A stretch of DNA of 64,000 bases from Berkiella sp964594635 (GCA_964594635.1 CAZQMV010000012.1:1-64000); one strand, 5' to 3'; positions 18,154 to 27,224 are shown, counted from the first letter of the stretch. Notes: generated by a model not told the origin, from the letters alone. Numbers and translations are program-made.

Positions 18154-18993
18154 ATGGGCCAATCACCCCATATGATTTCGGCACCCCCCGATTTAGGACT
18201 GGTTTTACAAACCACACTGGATGTTTATGATCTGTTAAAGCATTTTCATCAAGTATTGCAAACCAAAGTAACATTCAACAGCTTTCAATTTACCCATCTA
18301 GAATCGAGCCACAGACTATTGCTTGGCACACTTGCTCCCTATGAGGCTTTATTTTCGTTAACCCACAACGGCGAGTCACTCGGAGAAATCTGCTTTACCA
18401 AGCTGAGTGATTTTCAAGAAAGCGATCGAAAATTGATTACTGATGCATTAACCCAATTGATCTATCCGCTTCGAAATGCCATTTCTTACCAAGCGGTTGT
18501 TATGCATTCGGTGACTTGTTCACTAACAAGACTAGGCAACCGCTCATTGTTTGATCAAACCATTCAACGTGAGATCCATTTGGCTAAACGTCATCACAGT
18601 ACCTTTGCCTTGTTATTATTAGATATTGATAATTTTAAACGCATTAACGACGAATACGGTCATTTAGCTGGCGATGCCATTTTGCGTGAAATGGGTAATG
18701 TGCTTCAACAGCAGAAAAGAAATTCGGATCATGCTTTTCGTTATGGTGGCGAAGAGTTCGCTATCATTTTAAATCAAAGCTCGAAGATGGGCGCAGCTCA
18801 AGTAGCAGAGCGTATACGTGCGCAAATTGAACATCATGAATTTATGTTTCAAAGCACTCAATTTCACATCACAGTTAGCATGGGACTGACGCATTATCAA
18901 TCAACTGATAATATAGAGAAACTCTTTCAAAGAGCTGATTCAGCACTTTATGAAGCAAAAGATAGTGGAAAGAATCGGATTTCACAAAAATAG
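18154..18993 (+). CDS. Diguanylate cyclase (GGDEF domain)
   Basis: Makes cyclic di-GMP. The C-terminal 165 residues form a GGDEF domain with the active signature RYGGEEFAII, preceded five residues earlier by RNSD, which fits the inhibitory I-site RxxD. LLLDIDNFKRINDEYGHLAGD is the metal-binding stretch. The N-terminal 110 residues look like a small sensor domain (GAF-like in spacing) that I cannot assign. No transmembrane segment, so cytoplasmic. It converges on the kinase gene with a four-base gap. Confidence 0.92.
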   Translation: MGQSPHMISAPPDLGLVLQTTLDVYDLLKHFHQVLQTKVTFNSFQFTHLESSHRLLLGTLAPYEALFSLTHNGESLGEICFTKLSDFQESDRKLITDALTQLIYPLRNAISYQAVVMHSVTCSLTRLGNRSLFDQTIQREIHLAKRHHSTFALLLLDIDNFKRINDEYGHLAGDAILREMGNVLQQQKRNSDHAFRYGGEEFAIILNQSSKMGAAQVAERIRAQIEHHEFMFQSTQFHITVSMGLTHYQSTDNIEKLFQRADSALYEAKDSGKNRISQK

Positions 18994-18997
18994 TTAA

Positions 18998-20944
18998 TTA
19001 ATTATCTGGTTTCCTGCGCTTTATTATATTTTCCTTATCCATATTTTCTTTACCCAAGTGAGCTTTGAGTACCGTTTTTAGTCCCAACAGATGCTGATGA
19101 ACTGCCAATTGCGGTTGCTCTGATTTTAGCTCCACTTTAATATCCTGAATTAACGCTTGTACATCTCTTGCTTTAATATTATTTTTTACCGATAACGCTT
19201 GGATCTGCCTTAGCCAATAATGATATTCAGCGATCTGCTTTTGCTTCGGAGAAGGTGCTTGATATAACAGTGATGTGCGCCCCCTTCTTAAGTCTTCTGG
19301 AGTTATTTCCATTGCTGTCAATGCGCTTTTGATGCTTTTTACACCATCTGTTAAAATCTTTTTTATTTCTGCTTGTTCTGATAATTTATCTGACACAGCT
19401 GCACTAGCTTGAGCAGGTCGTGCACGCTGTTCTTGTATATTTTGCGCTTCTAGCTCCCCCGTCAATCCCGCTCTAATTTGCTTGAGGACGGATAGAGTCT
19501 CACCAAATGTAGCACGTACTTCTGGATTGACATCAAGCATTTTTCTTATCGCTTGATTGATTGACCTCTGTGGCTCTTCTACATCGTCTTTAAGAATATC
19601 AGAGACGTTTTGCTCAAGGACCGGCGGTAAACCTGAATGGTTGGGATTTTGCTCAAAACTCGCTTTCACCTCCATGGCTTGCTCCGATGCGCCTCTCTCA
19701 AATCCCTCTTGCTGGGTGAAAGGTATTTCAACTTGTTGCGTTGAGAATAATTCCAACATGACTATCCCCGCAGCATACATATCTGTCTTAGCACTATAAA
19801 TAATAGGTTCTTCATTGAACATTTGTAAAATCAATTCGGGTGCCAAACCAGTAGGCGTTCCACGTAATCGCGTTTCGGAAAAGTGTTGTTCACTATTCTT
19901 CGCTTTAGTAAAGCCCATATCAACCACTGTTAATGTTTTTGTTTCCTCATCCCATATCATGTTGGCTGCTTTAACATCGCGATGCACTAAACCGTGAGGG
20001 GCCTTTTCTCCTTGAGGTTGATGTAACTCTTCTAGCTTTTCCAATACTTGAATAGCAACTTCTAATTTTTCAACATCCGAATGCTCCTCATTTTCAGTAT
20101 ATTCGACCAAATTAACACCCCATGCTAAGTGTTGGGAGCCGATCTCCATAAATTCACTGATCTCACTCATTTGCTCATCGAGTGATTCTTGATAAATTGA
20201 TAATTGTTCAGCTAAGATTTCTTGAAATAAATCTGGGGTTATATTTTTTTCAAAATGAGGCAAATCCATTTCAATTGATTTCAAATAACCGCTGCCTCCT
20301 GCCGCTAAGAAATCGCTTTTGAACTGTTGAAAATTTCCTGGATACTTTTTATTGATTTTCTCAACTATTGTTGCAGAAAGTTGTGAACTATTGCTTTCTA
20401 ATAATTCTAAAAATTCTTTCTCAGAAATGAGCTGTAACTGATCCAGCGTTTTATACAAACCTTCCAAGGCTTTTAAATTAGCAACTTGAACAAAATCTTG
20501 AGCTAATGGTGAATTTTTAACTACAATTCGATCATCAAATCGACCTAAAATATCTAAAACAGATTCTTCTTCACGAACATCATTTAAGAGTTCTTCTGAA
20601 CCTGGAAATTGGAGCTTAACTGCACGTCCTTCCCCTGTATCAAGATTGACGCCCACGTAAACACCACCAAAAGCGCCTTTGCCTAAAATACCCTGGGTAC
20701 AAATAGCAATGGCTTCACCTTTCTCGCCGATATAGACAGGCCAGGTTAAATCAGGATGTTTTCCTGGAAGCAATAATTGATTGGTTAAAGGTTTGCCTTT
20801 TTTACCTTGCAGCACTTGGGTGATGGCATGATTGAGTTGTAATTGCCTGACATAATTGTGTGCTTTTTGATTAAGAAGATAACCCTTTCGGTCAACATCA
20901 TCATCAATCAATTTAGAATGTACTCGACTGACAGGCGAAACCAT
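18998..20944 (-). CDS. Eukaryote-like Ser/Thr protein kinase with large N-lobe insertion
   Basis: Kinase motifs in order: Gly loop GILGKGAFGGVY (85-96), ATP lysine K110 in GRAVKLQ, likely helix-C Glu among 125-127, catalytic loop HRDVKAAN (321-328), a DMG in place of DFG (342-344), and APE (368-370). About 190 residues separate helix C from the catalytic loop, far more than in an ordinary kinase, so there is a helical insertion. The C-terminal 200 residues are helical and polar. No transmembrane helix, so it is not a PknB-type receptor. All catalytic residues are kept, so activity is plausible. Such soluble kinases are often secreted effectors in Legionella-like bacteria; secretion here is inference. 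Confidence 0.85.
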   Translation of the reverse strand: MVSPVSRVHSKLIDDDVDRKGYLLNQKAHNYVRQLQLNHAITQVLQGKKGKPLTNQLLLPGKHPDLTWPVYIGEKGEAIAICTQGILGKGAFGGVYVGVNLDTGEGRAVKLQFPGSEELLNDVREEESVLDILGRFDDRIVVKNSPLAQDFVQVANLKALEGLYKTLDQLQLISEKEFLELLESNSSQLSATIVEKINKKYPGNFQQFKSDFLAAGGSGYLKSIEMDLPHFEKNITPDLFQEILAEQLSIYQESLDEQMSEISEFMEIGSQHLAWGVNLVEYTENEEHSDVEKLEVAIQVLEKLEELHQPQGEKAPHGLVHRDVKAANMIWDEETKTLTVVDMGFTKAKNSEQHFSETRLRGTPTGLAPELILQMFNEEPIIYSAKTDMYAAGIVMLELFSTQQVEIPFTQQEGFERGASEQAMEVKASFEQNPNHSGLPPVLEQNVSDILKDDVEEPQRSINQAIRKMLDVNPEVRATFGETLSVLKQIRAGLTGELEAQNIQEQRARPAQASAAVSDKLSEQAEIKKILTDGVKSIKSALTAMEITPEDLRRGRTSLLYQAPSPKQKQIAEYHYWLRQIQALSVKNNIKARDVQALIQDIKVELKSEQPQLAVHQHLLGLKTVLKAHLGKENMDKENIIKRRKPDN

Positions 20945-21031
20945 GTAAACTCCAAAAGAAAATGACTCACTAATTGTCTTTTAGAGTACAAATTTGAGTT
21001 AAAGTTCATTTAAAGCGTATTTACACAGAAT

Positions 21032-21988
21032 TTATATGCCAAATTCTTTTAAAAGCTCTGCGACTTCTTCAGGGGGTAATTCAAAACTTCTGCCTTTGCG
21101 CAGCCCGTTAGGTAAAACATAGGGGCCATATTGGGTGCGGATCAAACGGCTCACCTTGCAACCTTGAGATTCCCATAAACGGCGCACTTCACGGTACTTT
21201 CCTTCGGTTAGGGTCACATCGTACCACTGATTAGCACCTGTGCCGCCGGCAAACTTCACCGATTTAAAACTGAATACTTCATCGTCTATACTGACTCCGG
21301 TAGTCAGATTTTCCAAAATCTCTTCGGTGACTTTGCCTAAAACGCGCACTGCATATTGTCTGACTTGCGCAAAAGAGGGGTGCATTAAATGATGTGCAAG
21401 TGTGCCATTGTTGGTTAGAATTAATAAGCCGCTGGTATTGATATCTAGGCGACCTACCATGACCCACTTACTCCCCCTGACTTTTGGCAGATTTTCAAAA
21501 ACGGTGGGTTTACCTTTTTCACTCTTCGCCGCACAAAGTTCGCCTTCGGGTTTATGATAAAGCAACACACGCGTTTCTTCTTTATCAAACGCTTTTAAAT
21601 ACATTTTTTTACCATCAACGACAATGGTATCTTCACTGGAAACGCTTTGTCCGATAGTGGCCACTTCGCCATTTACTTTCACTTTGCCCGCTTTGATCCA
21701 TTCTTCTATAGAGCGCCTTGATGCAATCCCTGCATTGGCTAAGAATTTTTGAATACGCATTGGCTCATCAATTGACGCGGTGCGAGCAGGTTTCACTTCA
21801 TTTCTTTTGCGCTTCAAGGGAATACCGCTTCGTGTACGACTGCTCATTGGGGCCCTCGCACGCGCCTTGGGCGCGGCTTTTGCTTTACCACCCGGATTTT
21901 TTTCATCCGTTGACCACTCTTCATCCCGAGCTATTTTGGCTTTAGCACTTGTTCTGCGTTGAGCGGTTTTTTTTCTATTTGTGGTCAT
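21032..21988 (-). CDS. rluB: 23S rRNA pseudouridine(2605) synthase
   Basis: RsuA/RluB-type pseudouridine synthase. An S4 RNA-binding domain (RIQKFLANAGIASRRSIEEW) is followed by the catalytic domain with VGRLDINTSGLLILTNNG, where the Asp is the nucleophile, and YREVRRLWESQG near the end. About 75 basic, Ala/Lys/Arg-rich residues precede the S4 domain, a variable disordered extension. Length 318. It lies directly after scpB on the same strand; rluB next to scpAB is a common order. Confidence 0.93.
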   Translation of the reverse strand: MTTNRKKTAQRRTSAKAKIARDEEWSTDEKNPGGKAKAAPKARARAPMSSRTRSGIPLKRKRNEVKPARTASIDEPMRIQKFLANAGIASRRSIEEWIKAGKVKVNGEVATIGQSVSSEDTIVVDGKKMYLKAFDKEETRVLLYHKPEGELCAAKSEKGKPTVFENLPKVRGSKWVMVGRLDINTSGLLILTNNGTLAHHLMHPSFAQVRQYAVRVLGKVTEEILENLTTGVSIDDEVFSFKSVKFAGGTGANQWYDVTLTEGKYREVRRLWESQGCKVSRLIRTQYGPYVLPNGLRKGRSFELPPEEVAELLKEFGI

Positions 21989-22000
21989 ACGTAAAACATC

Positions 22001-23014
22001 TTATTCATTGTCCGTGGTATCGGCGTTTTCAAGTTCATCCAGAATCGAGGACATTGATTGCACTTCTTCCTCTTCATCTTCTTCGATGGTTTCTAATTGA
22101 TCTTCAATATCGTCATCTTCGTCTTCATCATCATCTTCGTCGTCGTCATCTTCGTCTTCTTCATCATCTTCATCTTCATCGTCATCGTCATCATCATCTT
22201 CGTCGTCGTCATCATCTTCGTCGTCGTCATCATCTTCGTCGTCATCTTCTTCATCAATTTCATCATCGATATCTTCTTCTGAAGCTTGAATGAAAGCATC
22301 TTCCTCTTCATCAATGTCTTGCATATCATCATTTTCAGAGGCAACGGCTTGCATAGCAGCTTCAATCGCTGCATTGGCAATGGATGCCGCTTGAGCTTCT
22401 GCTCCATCAATATCTAAAGACTCTTGCGTCATCAGAGCAGTTTCTGCTTCTAATGGCAGATCTTCCGACACTTCATCATTGAGATTGACCATATCAACCG
22501 CTTTCAATTCTGATAACGGTGGTAGTTCTTCTAAGCTTTTTAAGCCGAAATGATCTAAGAATGTTTTTGTGGTGGCATAAAGCGCGGGCTTACCTGGCAC
22601 ATCTTTATAACCAACAATACGGATCCATTCTTGCTCATCGAGCGTTTTAATAATATTGGTACTGACAACAACGCCGCGTATATCTTCAATTTCACCGCGT
22701 GTAATGGGTTGTCTGTAGGCAATCAGTGATAACGTTTCAAGCAATGCCCTGGAATAACGTGCTGGTCTGTCTTCGACGGATTTGACAATATAAGGAGCTA
22801 CGGTATCTGAGACTTGAAAGCGAAAACCAGATGCAACTTCAACTAAGCGGATACCCCTTTTTTCATAACCTTTTTGCAAAAGTTCAATTACTTTGCGAAT
22901 TTCGGCCAAAGCAGGCTTCTCTTCATCATCAAAGAGTTTAGCAATATCTTGCGCTGATACCGGCATAGTTGATGCAAAAATTGCTCCCTCAACAATAGGG
23001 ATCAACTCATTCAT
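22001..23014 (-). CDS. scpB: Segregation and condensation protein B with long acidic tail
   Basis: Kleisin-associated winged-helix protein that works with ScpA and SMC (or MksB) in chromosome organisation. The core starts at MNELIPIVEGAIFAS and includes YSRALLETLSLIAYRQPITRGEIE and GVVVSTNIIKTLDEQEWIRI. The ATG at 23014 overlaps the scpA stop by eight bases and is preferred; the frame is open up to 23221 with a Lys/Glu/Ser-rich sequence lying over the scpA 3' end, so a longer form cannot be excluded. After the core, about 150 residues are strongly acidic, with a run almost purely Asp and Glu encoded by tandem repeats. Confidence 0.9.
   Translation of the reverse strand: MNELIPIVEGAIFASTMPVSAQDIAKLFDDEEKPALAEIRKVIELLQKGYEKRGIRLVEVASGFRFQVSDTVAPYIVKSVEDRPARYSRALLETLSLIAYRQPITRGEIEDIRGVVVSTNIIKTLDEQEWIRIVGYKDVPGKPALYATTKTFLDHFGLKSLEELPPLSELKAVDMVNLNDEVSEDLPLEAETALMTQESLDIDGAEAQAASIANAAIEAAMQAVASENDDMQDIDEEEDAFIQASEEDIDDEIDEEDDDEDDDDDEDDDDDEDDDDDDDEDEDDEEDEDDDDEDDDEDEDDDIEDQLETIEEDEEEEVQSMSSILDELENADTTDNE
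22108..22265. repeat. Tandem trinucleotide/18-base repeat coding the ScpB acidic tail
   Basis: The plus strand is a series of TCA, TCG and TCT triplets. Within it the 18-base unit TCATCATCTTCGTCGTCG occurs nearly three times in a row (22191-22208, 22209-22226, 22227-22243). Read on the minus strand it codes for Asp and Glu only. In-frame length variation by slippage is plausible, because any number of triplets keeps the frame. Confidence 0.9.
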
Positions 23015-24068
23015 CGGTTTGGAACGAGTCGCCTGTGTCCGGTTCTTCGCTGATTTCTCGGACGAGTTCACTTCTGGCTCTTGTGTCTCGCTCATCAACG
23101 GCTCCACTGATTCCATTGCTGGCTCCGCTTGCGGCTCCATCGCCAATTCCTGCGTAGAGATCTCCACCGCCTTCTTCGTCGATTTTTTTACGGACTTCTT
23201 CATAGGGCTCTTCATGGTCAACCACCTTTACATGTATGGGGCCAAAAGGCTCAGATTGCACAATATCAATCGCACCTAAACGCAATAACTCTAGCATTGC
23301 TAAAAAACTGACAACAACACCAAGTCGTCCTTCACTGATCGTGAAGCAATCATAAAAAGAAATGAAACGATTAGCATTGACCAATTCGAGCAAGCTACTC
23401 ATTCTTTCTCGCACAGATAACGCTTCGCGTTCCACTTTATGGGTCGCTAATAATTCTGAGCGCTTTAAAATATCCATGAAAGCACCTAACAGCTCTGATA
23501 AATCAATCTCAGGCTTGGGTGCAGTAAAAATAACTTTAGGTACATCTGCTGAACCGCTAAAGGTATCTCGACCTAAGCGCGGTAGTGCATCAATTTGTTC
23601 AGCGACAATTTTAAAGCGTTCATATTCTTGTAAGCGTCGTACTAATTCTGCTCTGGGATCTTCTTCTTCAGGTGCATCTTCGGAACGTGGCAATAACATG
23701 CGTGATTTGATCTCAGCAAGCATAGCTGCCATCACTAAATATTCTGCCGCCAGCTCAAGTTTCAGATCTTTCATCAGATCAACATATTCCATGTATTGAT
23801 GCGTTATTGCAGCAATCGGAATATTTAAAATATCAAAATTTTGTTTACGAATGAGATACAGCAATAGATCTAAGGGGCCAGCAAATGCATCTAAAAACAC
23901 TTCTAATGCATCTGGTGGAATATAAAGATCTTCTGGCATCTTCATTAAACCAACGCCATTGACCAGTGCCACATAAGCGTGCTCTGGCACGACATCTTCT
24001 ACCACTTCTGTGGGCAGAATGTCTGCTGGTGCTTCTTGTTCCAAAACGTCAGTCATTGACTCTCGCAT
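23007..24068 (-). CDS. scpA: Segregation and condensation protein A (kleisin)
   Basis: Kleisin subunit of the SMC-ScpAB condensin. The N-terminal domain is clear: FAGPLDLLLYLIRKQNFDIL and ITHQYMEYVDLMKDL, then ELAAEYLVMAAMLAEIKSRMLLP. Preceded by about 40 extra residues, partly acidic, and followed by a Gly/Glu-rich tail, giving 353 residues, longer than most ScpA. The tail overlaps the possible long form of ScpB. The ATG overlaps the trpS stop (TAATG), so the trpS-scpA-scpB-rluB set is one operon. Confidence 0.93.
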   Translation of the reverse strand: MRESMTDVLEQEAPADILPTEVVEDVVPEHAYVALVNGVGLMKMPEDLYIPPDALEVFLDAFAGPLDLLLYLIRKQNFDILNIPIAAITHQYMEYVDLMKDLKLELAAEYLVMAAMLAEIKSRMLLPRSEDAPEEEDPRAELVRRLQEYERFKIVAEQIDALPRLGRDTFSGSADVPKVIFTAPKPEIDLSELLGAFMDILKRSELLATHKVEREALSVRERMSSLLELVNANRFISFYDCFTISEGRLGVVVSFLAMLELLRLGAIDIVQSEPFGPIHVKVVDHEEPYEEVRKKIDEEGGGDLYAGIGDGAASGASNGISGAVDERDTRARSELVREISEEPDTGDSFQTDE

Positions 24069-25297
24069 TATCTATCACGGTGGGGTAAACCCATTACTTC
24101 TCTCACTTCTTCGAGAGTTTCTCTAGCAATATCGCGTGCAGCCTCACAGCCTTCACGGACAATTTCTTTCACCAATCGCGGATTGTTTTTATATTCTTCA
24201 GCACGACTTAAAATAGGTTGCTGTTGCTCGATGATCGCATCAGAAAGAGCCTTTTTACATTCAAGGCAACCGATTCCAGCGGTAGTACACCCTTTTTGTA
24301 CCCACTCTTTTACTGCGGTATCAGAGTATACCTTATGTAAAGACCAGACTGGGCATTTTTCTGGGTCTCCCGGATCAGTTCGTCTGACCCGTGCAGGATC
24401 TGTTGGCATGACTTTGATCTTTTTCTCGATATTCTCCGGCAGCTCACGAATGGCAATGGTATTGTTATAAGATTTTGACATCTTTTGCCCATCTAACCCA
24501 GGCAATTTAGCATGTTGGGTCAGCATGGCTTGGGGTTCCGGTAGAATGATTTTGCCCGAGCCTTCCAAATGCCCATAAAGACGTTCACGTTCACTTAATG
24601 ATAAATTCCCTTGCGCAAACACCATGGCTTGTCCACGTTCTAGTGCTTCTACAATACCGGTTTCCTGGAACTGACGTAAGCATTCTAGGTAAATTTTGGC
24701 ATTTTTCTTGCCTAATTTATTAATGGCTATTTTGGTTTTTTCTTCATACCCTGGCTCTTTGCCATAAAGGTGATTAAAACGTCTTGCGACTTCTCGGGTT
24801 AATTCTAAATGCGACACTTGATCTTCGCCCACCGGAACATAACCCGCTTTATAAGCAAGCACATCGGCGCTTTGTAATAAGGGATACCCCAAGAAACCAT
24901 AGGTCGCCAAATCACGTTCTTTGAGTTTCTCTTGTTGATCTTTGTAGGTTGGAACCCGTTCTAGCCAACCCAATGGGGTAATCATGGATAGCAGTAAGTG
25001 CAATTCAGCATGTTCTGGGATCCGCGATTGAATAAAAATCCGACAAGATCCAGGATTTATCCCACATGCCAGCCAATCGATAATGGTTTCCCAGACGTTT
25101 TCTTCAATGGAATAGGTATCTTCATAGTGGGTTGTGAGTGCATGCCAATCAGCGACAAAAAAGAGACACTCATACTCATACTGCAATTTGACCCAATTGG
25201 TTAATACCCCATGGTAATGGCCAAGGTGCAATGCGCCAGTTGGTCGCATACCTGAAATAACCCGTTGAAAATCATTTGTAGATCCGCTGACAGCCAC
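24068..25297 (-). CDS. trpS: Tryptophanyl-tRNA synthetase (long form)
   Basis: Class I synthetase charging tRNA-Trp. The HIGH-like motif is ALHLGHYHG and the KMSKS loop is present as MSKSYNN. The C-terminal segment MPTDPARVRRTDPGDPEKCPVW followed by CTTAGIGCLECKK marks the longer TrpS subtype found in Pseudomonas and Legionella rather than the 334-residue E. coli type. No ATG lies at the start; GTG at 25297 has AAGGG at normal spacing, while the GTG at 25303 abuts it, so 25297 is preferred. Confidence 0.94.
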   Translation of the reverse strand: MAVSGSTNDFQRVISGMRPTGALHLGHYHGVLTNWVKLQYEYECLFFVADWHALTTHYEDTYSIEENVWETIIDWLACGINPGSCRIFIQSRIPEHAELHLLLSMITPLGWLERVPTYKDQQEKLKERDLATYGFLGYPLLQSADVLAYKAGYVPVGEDQVSHLELTREVARRFNHLYGKEPGYEEKTKIAINKLGKKNAKIYLECLRQFQETGIVEALERGQAMVFAQGNLSLSERERLYGHLEGSGKIILPEPQAMLTQHAKLPGLDGQKMSKSYNNTIAIRELPENIEKKIKVMPTDPARVRRTDPGDPEKCPVWSLHKVYSDTAVKEWVQKGCTTAGIGCLECKKALSDAIIEQQQPILSRAEEYKNNPRLVKEIVREGCEAARDIARETLEEVREVMGLPHRDR

Positions 25298-25437
25298 AAT
25301 CACCCTTACTCAATAAAGTTTAAAATACGATTAAAATTAGCAGATTATGGAATTGTAAGCTAATTGAACGTCGCTGTCTCTTTGACTCCGCACCTACAAA
25401 TAGGTAGTATACCAACTATCTGAGAAACACCGAATAA

Positions 25438-25459
25438 TTGTAGGGGCCGTCCCCTACAA
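25438..25459. repeat. Short perfect inverted repeat
   Basis: TTGTAGGGG (25438-25446) and CCCCTACAA (25451-25459) form a perfect nine-base stem with a four-base loop in the gap upstream of the 81-residue membrane protein gene. No T-run follows on the plus strand. It may be a short intergenic repeat or a regulatory hairpin in the leader. Confidence 0.55.
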
Positions 25460-25498
25460 AACCATGAGTGTTACATATAAAATTCGAATGCGAAGAGT

Positions 25499-25744
25499 AT
25501 GATGTTTTTTGAGCCACTCCCTACTAACCTTGGCGGCCACAGCAATGACGCCATAGCCGCATTACTGACGCTAATGCTCACTGGTTTTCTGGTTTATATG
25601 TTTTTTCAAACAAAGCCCACCACTCAGCGGGCCTTTTTGCGTCTGATGTTCCAACCGGTATATGTTAGTTCACTAATGTTTACTTTATGGCTCTGTGCCA
25701 TGCTTTTTTGCTACTATTTATCCACTTTAGTATATTGTCCTTAA
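25499..25744 (+). CDS. Small two-helix membrane protein, unknown
   Basis: An 81-residue protein with two strongly hydrophobic segments (about 18-36 and 52-75) separated by a short basic loop QRAFLRLMFQ. It lies 27 bases upstream of yciB and probably shares its transcript. I recognise no family. The hydrophobic pattern and tight spacing make a real inner-membrane protein likely; a role beside YciB is a guess from position only. Confidence 0.6.
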   Translation: MMFFEPLPTNLGGHSNDAIAALLTLMLTGFLVYMFFQTKPTTQRAFLRLMFQPVYVSSLMFTLWLCAMLFCYYLSTLVYCP

Positions 25745-25771
25745 TGGATTCATTTCGACCTTGAGGACTGC

Positions 25772-26326
25772 ATGCACTTTTTTTATGACCTACTGCCCAT
25801 TATCCTGTTCTTCGTTGCTTATAAATTATATGGCATTTTTACTGCAACGATTGTTGCTATTGTCGCCGTGCTTGCACAAGTTTCTCTGACCGCGATCCGG
25901 GGTAAAAAACCCGAAATGATGCAACTCATCACACTGGGTATGGTTATCGTGCTGGGTGGAGCAACTTTGCTTTTCAAGAATGAGCTATTTATTAAATGGA
26001 AACCCACTGCCGTTTATTGGGTATTAGGCATTACTTTTGCCATTACTGCCATGGTTAGCAAAAAAAACCTTGTGCAAAAAATGCTAGAAAAAAACCTCGA
26101 ATTACCGGAAAAAGCTTGGTCAACGTTAAATACTAGTTGGTGTGGTTTTTTCTTTTTAATGGGCATTTTAAACCTCTTCGTTGTTTACAATTTTGATACC
26201 AATACGTGGGTTAATTTCAAATTATTTGGTACTTTAATTTTGACGTTAATCTTTGCAGGCATTCAAGGTCTGCTTATTTCACGCTTTATCAGTAACAGTG
26301 AAGCAGCTGAAAAAAAAACACTGTGA
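25772..26326 (+). CDS. yciB: Inner membrane-spanning septation protein A
   Basis: Five- to six-helix inner-membrane protein of the YciB/IspZ family. The N-terminus FFYDLLPIILFFVAYKLYGIFTAT and the following AVLAQVSLTAIRGKKPEMMQLITLG are diagnostic. Linked to envelope integrity and septation in Shigella and E. coli. Length 184 as expected. A BolA-family gene follows after nine bases on the same strand. Confidence 0.92.
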   Translation: MHFFYDLLPIILFFVAYKLYGIFTATIVAIVAVLAQVSLTAIRGKKPEMMQLITLGMVIVLGGATLLFKNELFIKWKPTAVYWVLGITFAITAMVSKKNLVQKMLEKNLELPEKAWSTLNTSWCGFFFLMGILNLFVVYNFDTNTWVNFKLFGTLILTLIFAGIQGLLISRFISNSEAAEKKTL

Positions 26327-26335
26327 GAAAAAACC

Positions 26336-26614
26336 ATGACGTTACATGATGCCCGCAAACGTTGGATTGAAGAAAAACTTCAAGCATTAACACCCAGTGC
26401 GCTCACCATCATCGATGAAAGCCACTTACATTTAGGCCATGAAGGTGCCAAAAGTGGCGCCAGTCACTTTTCGGTTACGATTGTGAGTCCGCAGTTTAGA
26501 GGGTTATCAGCCGTTCAACGCCACCAACTCGTGTATGCGCAATTACAATCCTATATTCCTCATGAGATCCATGCACTTAAAATCAAAGCGCTAACAGAAG
26601 AAGAAACTGCCTGA
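26336..26614 (+). CDS. BolA/IbaG family protein
   Basis: BolA-type protein, 92 residues. The pattern IDESHLHLGHEGAKSGASHFSVTIVSPQFRGLSAVQRHQLVYAQL matches the family over its full length, including the conserved His used for [2Fe-2S] cluster sharing with a monothiol glutaredoxin (SHFSV and VQRHQLVY region). Spacing of nine bases from yciB suggests one operon. Which BolA subgroup (BolA, IbaG or BolA3-like) is not certain. Confidence 0.9.
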   Translation: MTLHDARKRWIEEKLQALTPSALTIIDESHLHLGHEGAKSGASHFSVTIVSPQFRGLSAVQRHQLVYAQLQSYIPHEIHALKIKALTEEETA

Positions 26615-26729
26615 TCCGACCTTTAGTCTTAGAATGAATACTTCCTATCTATTACCATATGCTATTTATTGCATGCATTACGCACCAAAGTATAATTCGA
26701 CTAACTAATTTTTTATACCTGGTGAAAGC

Positions 26730-27224
26730 ATGAAATTTCTCACTAAAGAACAATTAAGCAATTGGATCCTCGATGGAACATGGTCGATCGGCCTTGCAAC
26801 TTTACTATCAAGAGGAGTTATTTCCCCTTTAACGATTGGCGTTTCTGCTGCGTTATTTGCAGTTCAAGCAAAAGGTAATTTCCCCATCGCAAGAATAACG
26901 CGAGGGATCGTCGATAGCGCAATTCAATTTTATGATAATTATATTGATGGCAACTACAAGCCACCAGTCGATCCGGATCCCTCAGACAAAAGAGCCTATT
27001 ACAAAGAATATGGCATGTCTAAACGCCATGAAAAAGCGATTGATGATGGGTTAGATAACGAATTACTTGAAAATACAGTAGAAACTTTTCAAGCGCCAGG
27101 CATGTTTACTTGGCTTTTTGGCGAGAAGAAAAAGACGGTTCAAGTTGCCCCAATGTCTCTGACTGAAATAAGAGATATGAGCTACGGTTCTACCCGTTCA
27201 GGAAACAGCTTTAAATTAAATTAA
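26730..27224 (+). CDS. Unknown protein with hydrophobic N-terminal segment
   Basis: A 164-residue protein that I do not recognise. Residues about 17-48 are hydrophobic and glycine-bearing (ISPLTIGVSAALFAVQAKG) and could be one or two membrane helices or a membrane-inserting hairpin; the rest is polar with a DNYIDGNYKPPVDPDPSDKR linker and a C-terminal Ser/Asn-rich end. It ends at a strong bidirectional terminator shared with the next, convergent gene. Unknown and possibly lineage-specific. Confidence 0.6.
   Translation: MKFLTKEQLSNWILDGTWSIGLATLLSRGVISPLTIGVSAALFAVQAKGNFPIARITRGIVDSAIQFYDNYIDGNYKPPVDPDPSDKRAYYKEYGMSKRHEKAIDDGLDNELLENTVETFQAPGMFTWLFGEKKKTVQVAPMSLTEIRDMSYGSTRSGNSFKLN

Noticed and set aside
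22093..22410. Met/Lys/Thr-rich and hydrophobic frames across the acidic ScpB tail
   Set aside because: They are shifted or antisense readings of a triplet repeat, which stays open in all frames.
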